Assembly (NCBI RefSeq): GCF_000744705.1
Contig: NZ_JQML01000001.1
Location: forward strand, 8,566,017 to 8,630,016
Source of the DNA: Streptacidiphilus albus JL83
GTDB taxonomy: Bacteria > Actinomycetota > Actinomycetes > Streptomycetales > Streptomycetaceae
Direction of reading: 5' to 3'
Length of the DNA: 64,000 nt
Positions 49,522 to 58,643 of this stretch are shown piece by piece; the first letter of the stretch is position 1; each line of letters starts with the position of its first letter. The position numbers and the translations under genes are program-made. The notes beneath the pieces are model-generated. The model saw nothing but the letters and a program-made list of their open reading frames with translations. It ran no database searches and was not told where the DNA came from.

Positions 49522-52179
49522 GTGAACCCTGCCTGGCGTGAGCTGCCCGTCCGCGATGCCGTCCCCGAGCTCCAGCGCGCGCTGGCGGAGCAGGGGACGG
49601 CCGTGCTCGCGGCGCCGCCCGGGACCGGCAAGACCACGCTGGTGCCGCTCGCGCTGGCCGGGCTGGTGCCGGAGCTGCCGGGGCCGCCGCTGCGGGTGCT
49701 GGTCGCCGAACCGCGCCGACTGGCGGTCCGGGCCGCCGCCCGGCGGATGGCCTGGCTGCTGGGGGAGGGCGCGGAGGAGCCGTCCGGCCGGGTCGGGCAC
49801 ACCATGCGCGGCGAGCGGCGGGTGGGGCCGCGGACCGTGGTGGAGGTGGTCACCACCGGTGTGCTGCTGCAGCGGCTCCAGCGCGAACCCGAACTCGACG
49901 GCGTGGACGTGGTGGTGCTGGACGAGTGCCACGAGCGCCACCTCGACGCCGACACCGCCCTCGCCTTCCTGCTCGACGTCCGCGCCACGCTCCGCCCCGA
50001 CCTGCGGCTGGTCTGCGCCTCGGCCACCTCCGACACCGCCGCCTGGGCGCGGCTGCTGGGCGGCGAGGGGGAGCCCGCGCCGGTGGTGGAGGCGCACGGC
50101 GTCAGCCACCCGGTCGAACTGGTCTGGTCGCCGCCACCGCGTCCGGTCCGGCCGCCGCAGGGCCTGCGGACCGACCCGGCGCTGCTGGAGCATGTCGCCG
50201 ACACGGTGCGCCGGGCACTGCGCGAGCACCGGGGCGATGTGCTCTGCTTCCTGCCCGGGACCGGCGAGATCGCCCGGGTCGCCGGGCTGCTGGACGGCAC
50301 CGGCGGGGACGTCGAGCTGCTGCAGCTGCACGGCCGCGCGGCGGCCGCGGTGCAGGACGCGGTGCTGCGCCCGGGCGGGCGGCGCCGGGTGGTGCTGTCG
50401 ACCTCGGTCGCCGAGTCCTCGCTGACCGTCCCCGGCGTCCGGGTGGTGGTCGACTGCGGGCTCTCCCGGGAGCCCCGGACCGACCACGCCCGGGGGCTGT
50501 CCAGCCTGGTCACCGTCCGGGCCTCGCTGGCGACCGGCCGGCAGCGGGCGGGCCGGGCCGGGCGCGAGGCCCCGGGCACCGTCTACCGCTGCTGGGCCGA
50601 GGCCGAGGACGCCCGCGCCAAGCGGCTGCCGACACCCGAGATCCTGCTCGCCGACCTCACCTCCTTCGCGCTCCAGGCCGCCTGCTGGGGCGACCCGGAC
50701 GCCCACGGGCTCGCGCTGCCCGACGCGCCGCCGGAGGGCGCGATGGCCGCCGCGCGGCAGACCCTGACCGCGCTGGGCGCGGTGGACGCCGACGGCCGGG
50801 CGAGCGGACGCGGGCAGCGGATCGCCCGGACCGGGCTGCACCCCCGGCTGGCCCGCGCTCTGCTCGACGCCGCCCCGCAGGTCGGCGACCGGCGTGCGGC
50901 GGAGCTGGTCGCGCTGCTCTCGGAGGAGCCGCCGCGCGCCCTCGGCGACGACCTGGCCGCCGTCTGGCGGACGCTCAGGGACGGCCGCGACCCCTCGGCC
51001 GGGCGCTGGCGCGAGGAGGTCCGTCGACTGCGGCAGCACCTGGGCGGCGGCGCGGGCGCGGACGCGGGCGCGGACGCGGGCGCGAGTGGCGGCGCGGGCG
51101 CGGGCCGGGTCCGGGGCGCCGCCGAGCTGCCCGACGCCTCGGCCGCCGGACTGGTGGTCGCGCTGGCCTTCCCGGAGCGGATCGCCCGCGCCAGGGCGCC
51201 CAGGCCGCGCGGCGAGACGCCCGAGCGCGGCGCCCACGGCCTCGCACCTGTCCGCAGCTCCTATGTCATGGCCTCCGGCACCGCCGCCGAGACCACGGCG
51301 GGATCGGCGCTGACCGGGGTGGAGTGGCTGGCCGTCGCGGTCGCCGACCGCCCCGCCGGATCGCCCTCGGCCCGGCTCCAGCGGGCCGCCGCCCTCGACG
51401 AGGCGCTGGCCAGGGCGGCCGGGGCCGGGCTGCTGACGGTCCGTGAGGAGGTCCGCTGGACCGTGCCGCCGGGCGGCCGCCGGGGTGACGTGGCCGCGCG
51501 CCGGGTGGAGTCGCTGGGCGCGATCGAGCTGTCCGCCGTCCCGCTCACCGCCCCCGACCGGGGGCTGCTCCGGGCCGCGCTGCTGGAGGGGCTGGCCCGG
51601 GAGGGTGTCGGGGAGCTGCTGACCTGGTCGGCCGGGGCGGCCGGGCTGCGCGAGCGGATGGCGTTCCTGCACCGCTGGATCGGCGAGCCCTGGCCCGACG
51701 TCGGCGACGAGGCGCTGCTCGCGGCGGCCGAGGACTGGCTGGAGCCCGAGCTCTCCCGGGCCCGCCGCCGCGCCGACCTGGAGCGGCTGGACACCGCCTC
51801 GGCGCTGAACCGACTGCTGCCCTGGGCCGGCGGTGCGGCCGGTCGGCTGGACGAGCTGGCGCCGGAGCGGATCACCGTGCCCTCGGGCTCCCGGGTGCGG
51901 GTCGACTACTCGGGCGAGCGGCCGGTGCTGGCGGTCAAGCTGCAGGAGCTGTTCGGCTGGGAGTCCGCCCCGGCGCTGGCCGGCGGGCGCGCGCCGCTGA
52001 CGGTCCATCTGCTCTCACCGGCCGGGCGTCCGGCCGCCGTCACCGGCGACCTGGCGTCCTTCTGGCGCGAGGGCTACCGGGCCGTCCGGGCCGATCTGCG
52101 CGGACGCTATCCGCGCCACCCCTGGCCGGAGGACCCGGCCGCCGCCGAGCCCACCCGGCGGCTCAACCCGCGCCGGTAG
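49522..52179 (+). CDS. hrpB: ATP-dependent RNA helicase HrpB
   Basis: An 885-residue DExH-box helicase. Motif I APPGTGKTT, motif II DECH (residues 134-137), the SAT motif, motif V region STSVAESSLTVPGVRVVVD and motif VI QRAGRAGREAPG are intact; the C-terminal HrpB domain includes ALAFPERIARAR and the late PVLAVKLQELFGW block. A Gly/Ala/Asp-rich insert (about residues 510-530, DNA 51050-51105) separates the helicase core and the C-terminal part. GTG start at 49522. HrpB is a housekeeping-type gene of uncertain cellular role. It ends two bases before the convergent GNAT gene. Confidence 0.92.
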   Translation: MNPAWRELPVRDAVPELQRALAEQGTAVLAAPPGTGKTTLVPLALAGLVPELPGPPLRVLVAEPRRLAVRAAARRMAWLLGEGAEEPSGRVGHTMRGERRVGPRTVVEVVTTGVLLQRLQREPELDGVDVVVLDECHERHLDADTALAFLLDVRATLRPDLRLVCASATSDTAAWARLLGGEGEPAPVVEAHGVSHPVELVWSPPPRPVRPPQGLRTDPALLEHVADTVRRALREHRGDVLCFLPGTGEIARVAGLLDGTGGDVELLQLHGRAAAAVQDAVLRPGGRRRVVLSTSVAESSLTVPGVRVVVDCGLSREPRTDHARGLSSLVTVRASLATGRQRAGRAGREAPGTVYRCWAEAEDARAKRLPTPEILLADLTSFALQAACWGDPDAHGLALPDAPPEGAMAAARQTLTALGAVDADGRASGRGQRIARTGLHPRLARALLDAAPQVGDRRAAELVALLSEEPPRALGDDLAAVWRTLRDGRDPSAGRWREEVRRLRQHLGGGAGADAGADAGASGGAGAGRVRGAAELPDASAAGLVVALAFPERIARARAPRPRGETPERGAHGLAPVRSSYVMASGTAAETTAGSALTGVEWLAVAVADRPAGSPSARLQRAAALDEALARAAGAGLLTVREEVRWTVPPGGRRGDVAARRVESLGAIELSAVPLTAPDRGLLRAALLEGLAREGVGELLTWSAGAAGLRERMAFLHRWIGEPWPDVGDEALLAAAEDWLEPELSRARRRADLERLDTASALNRLLPWAGGAAGRLDELAPERITVPSGSRVRVDYSGERPVLAVKLQELFGWESAPALAGGRAPLTVHLLSPAGRPAAVTGDLASFWREGYRAVRADLRGRYPRHPWPEDPAAAEPTRRLNPRR

Positions 52180-52181
52180 CG

Positions 52182-52832
52182 TCAGGCTGCGGGCTGCGGC
52201 TCCCTGACATAGCTGTTGAGCGGGGCCCGGACCTCCCAGCCCAGGGTCAGGTAGAGTGCCCGGCCCTCGAACGAGGCGCCGAGGACGCCGAGTTCGGCGC
52301 CCGCGTCGACGGCGGTGTTCGCCAGGGTGCGCATCACCACGCTGCCGAGGCCGCGCCGCCGGTGCTCCGGGTCGGTGCTGATCCGGTCGACCACGGCGCT
52401 GCCGCCGGTGACGGCCACCCGGCCCTTGGCGGCGACGCTGCCGTCCTCGGCCAGCACCCGGAGCTGGGTGACGGCGTCGACGTACTCGGACTCCACCCGG
52501 TAGCCGTCCGGGACGGCGACGGCGCTGCGCCGTAGCCGAGTGGCCATCAGCTCGCCGTTGTGGCTGCCGTTCCAGCCGCTGCCGAGACCGGCCGCGACCC
52601 GCTCCGGCTCGACGAAGGTCTTGATCCAGACCTCCGGGGCGGTCTCGGCGGCGGAGAGCGCGCGCAGCAGTGCCTCGTCCGCCTCGGGCAGGACATGGCG
52701 GGCCTGGTGGCCCGGCTCCCCGACCTCGACCCGCAGCCCCCAGGGGGTGGTCACCGGGCCGTCCGTCCCGCGCGAGACGGTCCAGCCGTCGACCCAGGCG
52801 TGGACGAGTTCCGGTACGGACGGGATGGGCAT
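52182..52832 (-). CDS. GNAT family N-acetyltransferase
   Basis: A 216-residue acetyltransferase. The motif A region is VVDRISTDPEHRRRGLGSVVMRTL with RRRGLG as the coenzyme loop, followed by GVLGASFEGRALYLTLGWEV. The N-terminal half (VHAWVDGWTVSRGTDGPV) is of the kind found in actinobacterial two-part GNATs. ATG 52832. Its upstream region holds a large palindrome shared with the divergent ABC transporter operon. Acceptor unknown. Confidence 0.85.
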   Translation of the reverse strand: MPIPSVPELVHAWVDGWTVSRGTDGPVTTPWGLRVEVGEPGHQARHVLPEADEALLRALSAAETAPEVWIKTFVEPERVAAGLGSGWNGSHNGELMATRLRRSAVAVPDGYRVESEYVDAVTQLRVLAEDGSVAAKGRVAVTGGSAVVDRISTDPEHRRRGLGSVVMRTLANTAVDAGAELGVLGASFEGRALYLTLGWEVRAPLNSYVREPQPAA

Positions 52833-52934
52833 GGTTCCCCCAGGAGTAATGGTTGCTCTGTGCTATTGGATATTACCGTGGCCGGGTGCTCCCGGCGAGT
52901 TCTTTCGGTCCCGGTCGCGGCGCGCCCCGCCGGT

Positions 52935-52956
52935 GGATCAACCGATCGGTTGATCC
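52935..52956. promoter_or_regulatory. 22-bp perfect palindrome
   Basis: A 22-bp palindrome with half site GGATCAACCGA lies between the GNAT gene and the ABC/two-component operon; flanking GTGGA and TCCAC extend the symmetry. It has the length of a TetR-family or response-regulator operator. The linked response regulator (56107) or an unlinked repressor could bind it. Confidence 0.55.
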
Positions 52957-53075
52957 GGGGGTCCACCGACGGTCCGCCAGGTGCAGCGGGTCGGGTGATC
53001 CGGCCGACCCCTCCGCGACGGGAGGCTGGGTGCAGCGGCCGGAACGGGCGCTCGGAGCGCGAGGAGCAGTCAGCC

Positions 53076-53984
53076 ATGTCAGTCATCGAGGTCACCGACC
53101 TCCGCAAGGCCTACCGGGGCCGGGAGGCGCTGCACGGCGTCTCCTTCACGGTCGAGCAGGGGGAGATCTTCGGCCTGGTCGGACCGAACGGGGCAGGGAA
53201 GACCACCACCGTGGAGTGCGTCGAGGGACTGCGCCACCCCGACGGCGGGACGGTCAGGGTGCTCGGCCTGGACCCCCGCCGACAGGGCCTGCAGCTGCGC
53301 CGGCGGATCGGCGTCCAGCTCCAGCAGGCGCAGCTGCAGGAGAACCTGAGGGTGAGTGAGGCGCTGGAGCTGTACGCCTCCTTCTACGAGCACCCGCGCG
53401 ACCCGCGGCAGCTGCTGCGAGCCTGGGGCCTGGAGGAGAAGCGCGACGCCCGCTTCGGCAAGCTCTCCGGCGGCCAGCAGCAGCGGCTGTTCATCGCGCT
53501 CGCCCTGGTCGGCGACCCGGAGGTGGTCTTCCTGGACGAACTCACCACCGGCCTGGACCCGCAGGCCCGCCGGGCGGCCTGGGAGCTGGTCCGGCAGCTC
53601 CGCGACGAGGGCGTGACCATCGTCCTGGTCTCGCACTTCATGGACGAGGTCGAGGCGCTCTGCGACCGGGCCGCCGTGCTGGACCAGGGCCGGATCGTCG
53701 CCTGCGGCACCCCGCAGCAGCTGGTGGCGGCGGTCGGCGCGCAGACCGCCGTCAGCTTCCGGCCGACCGCGTCGGAGGGTCTCGACCTGGAGCAGCTGCG
53801 GGCGCTGCCCGGCGTCACCCGGGTCGAGCAGCGGAACGGCACGGTCACGGTGACCGGGACCGGCGGGCTGACCGACACCGTCACCGGCCACCTGGCCAGG
53901 AAACAGCAGGTCGTGACCCAGCTGCGGATCCACGAGCAGAACCTCGACGACGCCTACATCGCACTCACCGGAGGCGAGAAGTGA
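53076..53984 (+). CDS. ABC transporter ATP-binding protein
   Basis: A 302-residue ATPase. Walker A is GPNGAGKTTT, the Q-loop VQLQQAQLQENLRV, signature LSGGQQQR, Walker B VVFLDELTTGLDP and the switch His VSHFMDEVE. ATG 53076 follows GAGGAG. The permease gene overlaps the stop by 4 bases, and a two-component system follows, so this is a typical antibiotic- or peptide-sensing exporter module in which the kinase and regulator control the transporter. Confidence 0.92.
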   Translation: MSVIEVTDLRKAYRGREALHGVSFTVEQGEIFGLVGPNGAGKTTTVECVEGLRHPDGGTVRVLGLDPRRQGLQLRRRIGVQLQQAQLQENLRVSEALELYASFYEHPRDPRQLLRAWGLEEKRDARFGKLSGGQQQRLFIALALVGDPEVVFLDELTTGLDPQARRAAWELVRQLRDEGVTIVLVSHFMDEVEALCDRAAVLDQGRIVACGTPQQLVAAVGAQTAVSFRPTASEGLDLEQLRALPGVTRVEQRNGTVTVTGTGGLTDTVTGHLARKQQVVTQLRIHEQNLDDAYIALTGGEK

Positions 53985-54739
53985 CCAGCAGCACCGAGAT
54001 GCAGGCCCTGCGCAAGCTCACCGCGACCGAGGCCCGGCTGTTCCTGCGGGAGCCCGCCGCCTGGTTCTTCACCCTGGTCTTCCCGACCCTGCTGATGGTG
54101 ATCCTCGGCTCGATCCCCACCTTCCGCACCCGGCAGGCCGACCTGCACGGGCTCAGCCTGATCCAGTCCTATGCACCGGTCATGGTGGTGTTCACCCTCA
54201 CCATGCTGGGGATGAACGGCGCCGCCCCGGTGCTGACCTCCTACCGGGAGCGCGGAGTGCTGCGGCGGCTGTCCGCCGCGCCGGTGCCGTCCAGGCTGCT
54301 GCTGGGCGCGCTGACGCTGCTCTACCTCGGGGTGGCCGTGGTCTCGCTGCTGCTGGTCGTGGTCGTCGGCCGGCTGGCGTTCCAGGTGCCGCTGCCGAAG
54401 CAGCCGCTCGCCCTGGTGCTGGTCTTCCTGCTGGCCGCCGCCTCGCTCTTCGCGGTCGGGCTGTTCGTCGCCGCGCTGGCGCCCGGCGCCAAGTCCGGCA
54501 ACGCCATCGGGGCCGCGCTGTTCTTCCCGCTGATGTTCTTCGCCGGGCTGTGGGTGCCGCGCGCGCTGATGCCCTCGCTGCTGCGCACCATCAGCGACTT
54601 CCTGCCGACCGGGGCCGCGACCCAGGCGGTGCAGGACAGTTGGCAGGGGCATTGGCCGCAGCTGGGTGATCTTGCAACAATGGGGCTCTTCGCCCTCGTC
54701 GTCGGATTCGCCGCGGCCAGGCTCTTCCGCTGGGAGTAG
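53981..54739 (+). CDS. ABC-2 type transporter permease
   Basis: A 252-residue membrane subunit with six predicted helices. RKLTATEARLFLREPAAWFFTLVFPTLLMVILGSI begins the protein, and SYRERGVLRRLSAAPVPSRLLLGALTLLYL is the cytoplasmic coupling region. GTG 53981 overlaps the ATPase stop. Four bases separate it from the histidine kinase gene, so the four genes form one operon. Confidence 0.9.
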   Translation: MTSSTEMQALRKLTATEARLFLREPAAWFFTLVFPTLLMVILGSIPTFRTRQADLHGLSLIQSYAPVMVVFTLTMLGMNGAAPVLTSYRERGVLRRLSAAPVPSRLLLGALTLLYLGVAVVSLLLVVVVGRLAFQVPLPKQPLALVLVFLLAAASLFAVGLFVAALAPGAKSGNAIGAALFFPLMFFAGLWVPRALMPSLLRTISDFLPTGAATQAVQDSWQGHWPQLGDLATMGLFALVVGFAAARLFRWE

Positions 54740-54743
54740 CAGT

Positions 54744-56114
54744 ATGTCCGCCGACACGGCCGCCCGTGCCGCAGGTTCCGTCCGAGGGGCCCCCGTCGCC
54801 GCCGATGGTGGCCCCTTCGGCGGGCCGGGGGCGGACATCGAGCGGCTCGACCGCTGGGAGCGACTGCTGGCCCGGGTGCTGCTGGCGATCCCGTTCGGGG
54901 CGCTGCTGCTGTCCGTCGTCCTCGGCCTCGCGGTGAACGTCGGCAACCGGACCACGGTCATCCGGATCCTGGTGCTGGGCACGGCCGCCGGGGCCTGGCT
55001 GCTGGTGCGGATCGTGCTGGACCGCTTCCGGCCGGCCCGGAGCCGGGCCGCGCTCCGGACGGACATCGGGCACTTCGTCGTGCTGTGGGCGCTGATCGTG
55101 CTGATGAACCTGGTGAGCCCCTTCTTCGGCTTCTTCGCCTTCGGCGGCTACCTCCAGGCCATCCGCTACCTGCGCGGTTGGGTCCTCGCGGCCGGGGTGG
55201 CGGTCACCGCCCTCCCCATCGCCTACTCGCAGACCGGCGGGGTGCCCCCGGCCTCGGTCGAGGCCTGGATCGGCTTCGCGGTGATCCTGGTCTTCGACCT
55301 GATGGTGGTCGGCGTGATGGTCACCATGGGGCTGGTGGGCGAGGCCCAGGCCGAGCACTTCCGCCGGGTCTCCGCCGAACTGGCCGGGACCAACGCCCGA
55401 CTCACCGAGACCCTGCTGGAGAACGCCGGCCTGCACGCCCAACTCGTGCACCAGGCCCACGAGGCCGGGGCGGCCGACGAACGGCAGCGGCTGGCGCGGG
55501 AGATCCACGACACCATCGCCCAGGGGCTGACCGGCATCGTCACCCAGCTCCAGGCCGCCGAGCAGGCCGGCCAGGAGCGGCAGCGCCACCTGGACAACGC
55601 CGCCCGGCTGGCCAGGGACAGCCTGGTCGAGGCGCGGCGCGCGGTGTCGGCGCTGCGCCCGGTCCAGCTGCAGGACACCGAACTGCCGGAGGCACTCGCC
55701 GACGTGGTCGCCGCCTGGCGCGAACTCCAGCGGATCCCGGCCGAGTTGACCGTGACCGGACGGGTGCTGCCGCTGCATCCGGAGGTCGAGGTGGCGCTGC
55801 TGCGGGCCGCGCAGGAGTCGCTGGCCAATGTCGCCAAGCACGCCGGGGCCTCCCGGGTCGGGCTCACCCTCTCCTACATGGGCGACGTCGTCACCCTGGA
55901 CGTCCGAGACGACGGACGGGGCTTCGACCCGGCCGCCCCGGCGCCGACCGGTGCCCCCGGCGGGCCGGGGACGGACGGCGGCTACGGCCTCGGCGTGATG
56001 CGGCAGCGGCTGCAACGGCTGGCCGGCAGCCTGGAGATCGAGTCGGAACCAGGGTCCGGCACGGCGGTCTGCGCCTCGGCGCCGGCCATCCCCCGAGAGG
56101 AAGCGCATGTCTGA
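54744..56114 (+). CDS. Sensor histidine kinase, NarL/DesK type
   Basis: A 456-residue membrane kinase. Residues about 40-200 hold six or so hydrophobic helices; then a short coiled region leads to the HisKA_3 domain with phospho-acceptor His255 in REIHDTIAQGLTGI, and an HATPase domain with QESLANVAKHAGA (N box), DVRDDGRGFDP and GYGLGVMRQRLQRL. It belongs to the DesK-like class that senses membrane or envelope stress. It is co-transcribed with the ABC transporter and overlaps the regulator gene by 8 bases. Confidence 0.92.
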   Translation: MSADTAARAAGSVRGAPVAADGGPFGGPGADIERLDRWERLLARVLLAIPFGALLLSVVLGLAVNVGNRTTVIRILVLGTAAGAWLLVRIVLDRFRPARSRAALRTDIGHFVVLWALIVLMNLVSPFFGFFAFGGYLQAIRYLRGWVLAAGVAVTALPIAYSQTGGVPPASVEAWIGFAVILVFDLMVVGVMVTMGLVGEAQAEHFRRVSAELAGTNARLTETLLENAGLHAQLVHQAHEAGAADERQRLAREIHDTIAQGLTGIVTQLQAAEQAGQERQRHLDNAARLARDSLVEARRAVSALRPVQLQDTELPEALADVVAAWRELQRIPAELTVTGRVLPLHPEVEVALLRAAQESLANVAKHAGASRVGLTLSYMGDVVTLDVRDDGRGFDPAAPAPTGAPGGPGTDGGYGLGVMRQRLQRLAGSLEIESEPGSGTAVCASAPAIPREEAHV

Positions 56115-56745
56115 CACCACCTCGGCCCCCTTGCGGCTGCTGATCGTCGACGACCACCCGGTGGTCCGCGACGGGCTGCGCGGGGTGTTCTCGACCGAGC
56201 CCGGGTTCGAGGTGGTCGGCGAGGCCGGCGACGGCGCGGAGGCGCTGGTGCTGGCCGCCTCGCTGGCCCCGGACGTGGTGCTGATGGACCTGCGGATGCC
56301 CCGGATGGACGGCGTCACCGCGATCCGGGCGCTGGCCGAACAGGGCAGCTCGGCCCGGGTGCTGGTGCTGACCACCTATGACACCGACAGCGACGTGCTG
56401 CCGGCGATCCGGGCCGGGGCCACCGGCTACCTGCTCAAGGACAGCGCCCGCGAGGACCTGTACCGGGCGGTCCGGGCGGCGGCGCAGGGGCAGACCGCTC
56501 TCTCGCCGGCCGTGGCCACCCGGCTGATGGGCCAGGTCCGCGCCCCGGTCGAGGAGCCGGTCAGCCCGCGCGAGCTGGAGGTGCTGGGGCTGGTGGCCTC
56601 CGGCTGCACCAACCGGGAGGCGGCGGCCCGGCTGTTCATCAGCGAGGCCACCGTCAAGACCCATCTGCTGCACATCTACGCCAAGCTGGAGGTCAAGGAC
56701 CGGGCCTCGGCGGTGGCCGCGGCCTACCGCCGGGGGCTGCTCTGA
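56107..56745 (+). CDS. NarL/LuxR-type response regulator
   Basis: A 212-residue response regulator. The receiver domain has the acidic pair in LLIVDDHPVV and phospho-acceptor Asp61 in VVLMDLRMPRMDG, with Lys in LLKDSARE. The C-terminal LuxR helix-turn-helix (about 145-210) contains SPRELEVLGLVASGCTNREAAARLFISEATVKTHL. It works with the adjacent kinase and probably controls the ABC transporter. It ends 14 bases before the convergent ATP-grasp gene. Confidence 0.93.
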   Translation: MSDTTSAPLRLLIVDDHPVVRDGLRGVFSTEPGFEVVGEAGDGAEALVLAASLAPDVVLMDLRMPRMDGVTAIRALAEQGSSARVLVLTTYDTDSDVLPAIRAGATGYLLKDSAREDLYRAVRAAAQGQTALSPAVATRLMGQVRAPVEEPVSPRELEVLGLVASGCTNREAAARLFISEATVKTHLLHIYAKLEVKDRASAVAAAYRRGLL

Positions 56746-56758
56746 CGGATCGTCATCG

Positions 56759-57619
56759 TCAGTGCTGCAGCAGCGCCGTGAGGGTGCGGGCGTAGCGGGC
56801 GGTGGCACCGGGCGCGTAGGGGAGGAAGAGCTCGGGCTCGATCAGCTCCAGCTCCATCACGGCCGGGCCCCGCTCGAACTCGACCAGGTCGACCCGGCCG
56901 TAGCTGGTCGCGGCCGGGGCGGTGGCCAGGGCGCGGCGGGCGACGGCCAGTTCGGCCTCGGTGGCGGTGTGCGGCCGGACCGTGCCGCCGTGGTGCTCAT
57001 GGATCCGGTACTCGCCGGAGGCAGGGACCTTGCGGACCGCGTGGCTGTACTCGCCGTCGAAGAAGACCAGCGACACCTCCCCGGCGGCGAGCACCGACTC
57101 GGCGAAGGGCTGCACCAGCGCGTCGCCCTCCGCGACCAGTTCGGCCAGGTGGACCGCCGCCGCGGCGTCGGCGGCGACCGCCCGCAGCGCGCCGCGCGCA
57201 CCGGCCGAGACGGCCGGCTTCAGCACGACCTCGGCGTCGCCGAAGGGGGCGAGCGCGTCGGCCCGGTCCCGCTCGGAGGCGCCCCGCCCGACCAGCCGGG
57301 TCGGCACCACCGGCACGCCCAGCGCGTCCAGTTCGGCGAGGTAGCCCTTGTGGCTGTTCCAGCGGAGCACCTCGGCCGGGTTCTGCAGCCGGGTCAGCCC
57401 GTCTACCCGCTCCGCCCAGGTGGTGAACTCCTCGTGCCGGAGCCAGTAGTCCCAGGTGGTGCGTACCACGGCCAGGCCGACGGCCGACCAGTCCAGCGGC
57501 TCGTCCCAGGGCTGGATCTCGGCGGTGGCGCCGAGCGCCGCCAACTCCGCGACCAGCAGGCCGTTCTCGGGCACCTCGCGAGGCATGGTGCGTCCGGTGA
57601 GCAGCACGATGTCCGCCAC
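56759..57619 (-). CDS. ATP-grasp family ligase
   Basis: A 286-residue ATP-grasp protein similar to RimK/glutathione-synthetase-like ligases: NSHKGYLAELDALGVPVVPT begins the central part, EVVLKPAVSAGARG is the ATP-binding loop and RVDLVEFERGPAVMELELIEPELFL holds the metal-binding acidic residues. Such enzymes form amide bonds from a carboxylate and an amine with ATP. GTG 57619 is chosen; there is no strong ribosome binding site. An XRE regulator gene lies just upstream on the same strand. Substrates unknown. Confidence 0.85.
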   Translation of the reverse strand: MADIVLLTGRTMPREVPENGLLVAELAALGATAEIQPWDEPLDWSAVGLAVVRTTWDYWLRHEEFTTWAERVDGLTRLQNPAEVLRWNSHKGYLAELDALGVPVVPTRLVGRGASERDRADALAPFGDAEVVLKPAVSAGARGALRAVAADAAAAVHLAELVAEGDALVQPFAESVLAAGEVSLVFFDGEYSHAVRKVPASGEYRIHEHHGGTVRPHTATEAELAVARRALATAPAATSYGRVDLVEFERGPAVMELELIEPELFLPYAPGATARYARTLTALLQH

Positions 57620-57651
57620 TGGGGGCGCCTTCCGATCAGCGCGGCGAACGG

Positions 57652-58479
57652 TTATTCGAACGACGCTTGGCTGTTCATCATAAGGGAGGGGGTCGACCCG
57701 GCCCGGGCGCGGAGGATGGCGGCGGTGCCGGCGTCGGCCGGGAGGAACGCCTCCAGGTGCAGCTCGGCCAGGGTGACGTCGGTGGCGGTGGCGAAGGAGG
57801 TGAGGGTGGTGATCAGGGCCAGTGTGCCCGCACCGCAGGAGAGCCGCAGCGGCACGGCGAACCCCAGGTGGTCGGGGCCGGGCGGCTGCTCGGGAAGGTA
57901 GCCCGACAGTTCGGCGATGAACAGGTCGAGCCGGGGGTCGGCGCTGCGGCGGGCCTGGGCGCGCATGTTCTCCAGCACGTGCCGTCCCCAGGCGGCCAGG
58001 TTGCGGACCCGTCCGGCCATCCCGTCCGGGTGGAGCATCAACCGCAACATGTTGACCGGCGGGCGCAGCAGCTCCGCCGACGCGCCCTCGGTGAGCAGCG
58101 ACACCGCGCTGTTGGCCGCGACGACCTCGCCGTAGGGGCGCAGGACCAGGGCCGGGTACGGCAGATGGCCGGTCAGGATGGAGTCGAGGGCCTCCCGGAC
58201 CGGCCCGAGCAGCGGTTCCTCCCAGCGGGACTCCGGGAAGACGGGTGCGTAGCCGGCGCTGTGCAGCAGGGCGTTGCGCTCGCGCAGCGACAGCCCCAGC
58301 GACTCGGCCAGCCGGATCACCATCGTCCGGCCCGGGGCCGAGCGCTCCTGCTCCAGGTAGCTCAGGTGCCGCTGCGTCGTCCCGGCCCGCTCGGCCAGCT
58401 CCAGCTGGCTCAGCCGCCGGGCGGTGCGTCGGCGCCGGAGCTCGGCGGCGAACCCGCCCGGTCCGCTGATGGTGTCCAC
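57652..58479 (-). CDS. XRE family regulator with MmyB-like ligand domain
   Basis: A 275-residue regulator. The N-terminal helix-turn-helix is LRRRRTARRLSQLELAERAGTTQRHLSYLEQERSAPGRTMV. The C-terminal MmyB-like domain (about 100-265), with YPALVLRPYGEVVAANSA and MLRLMLHPDGMAGRVRNLAAW, is a PAS-like sensor reported to bind fatty acids in relatives. GTG 58479. It is divergent from the alcohol dehydrogenase-like gene and 33 bases before the ATP-grasp gene; it is a common pair in actinomycetes that the regulator controls the divergent reductase. Confidence 0.9.
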   Translation of the reverse strand: MDTISGPGGFAAELRRRRTARRLSQLELAERAGTTQRHLSYLEQERSAPGRTMVIRLAESLGLSLRERNALLHSAGYAPVFPESRWEEPLLGPVREALDSILTGHLPYPALVLRPYGEVVAANSAVSLLTEGASAELLRPPVNMLRLMLHPDGMAGRVRNLAAWGRHVLENMRAQARRSADPRLDLFIAELSGYLPEQPPGPDHLGFAVPLRLSCGAGTLALITTLTSFATATDVTLAELHLEAFLPADAGTAAILRARAGSTPSLMMNSQASFE

Positions 58480-58643
58480 CCGTCAGTTCTAGCCGGAGCC
58501 GGGGTCCCGGTGCCATTCCTCGCCGGGTATTGCCGGGGCGCCGCGGCGCGCCGGACGATCGCTCCGCCGAACCGGGGCAGGCCCGGTCGGGAACCCCGGA
58601 GCCGCAGGCGGAGACCTTGGCGACGGCCAGGAGGGACGACGGG

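Noticed and set aside
49330..52008. 892-residue leftward open frame
   Set aside because: It is antisense to HrpB, which has all helicase motifs.
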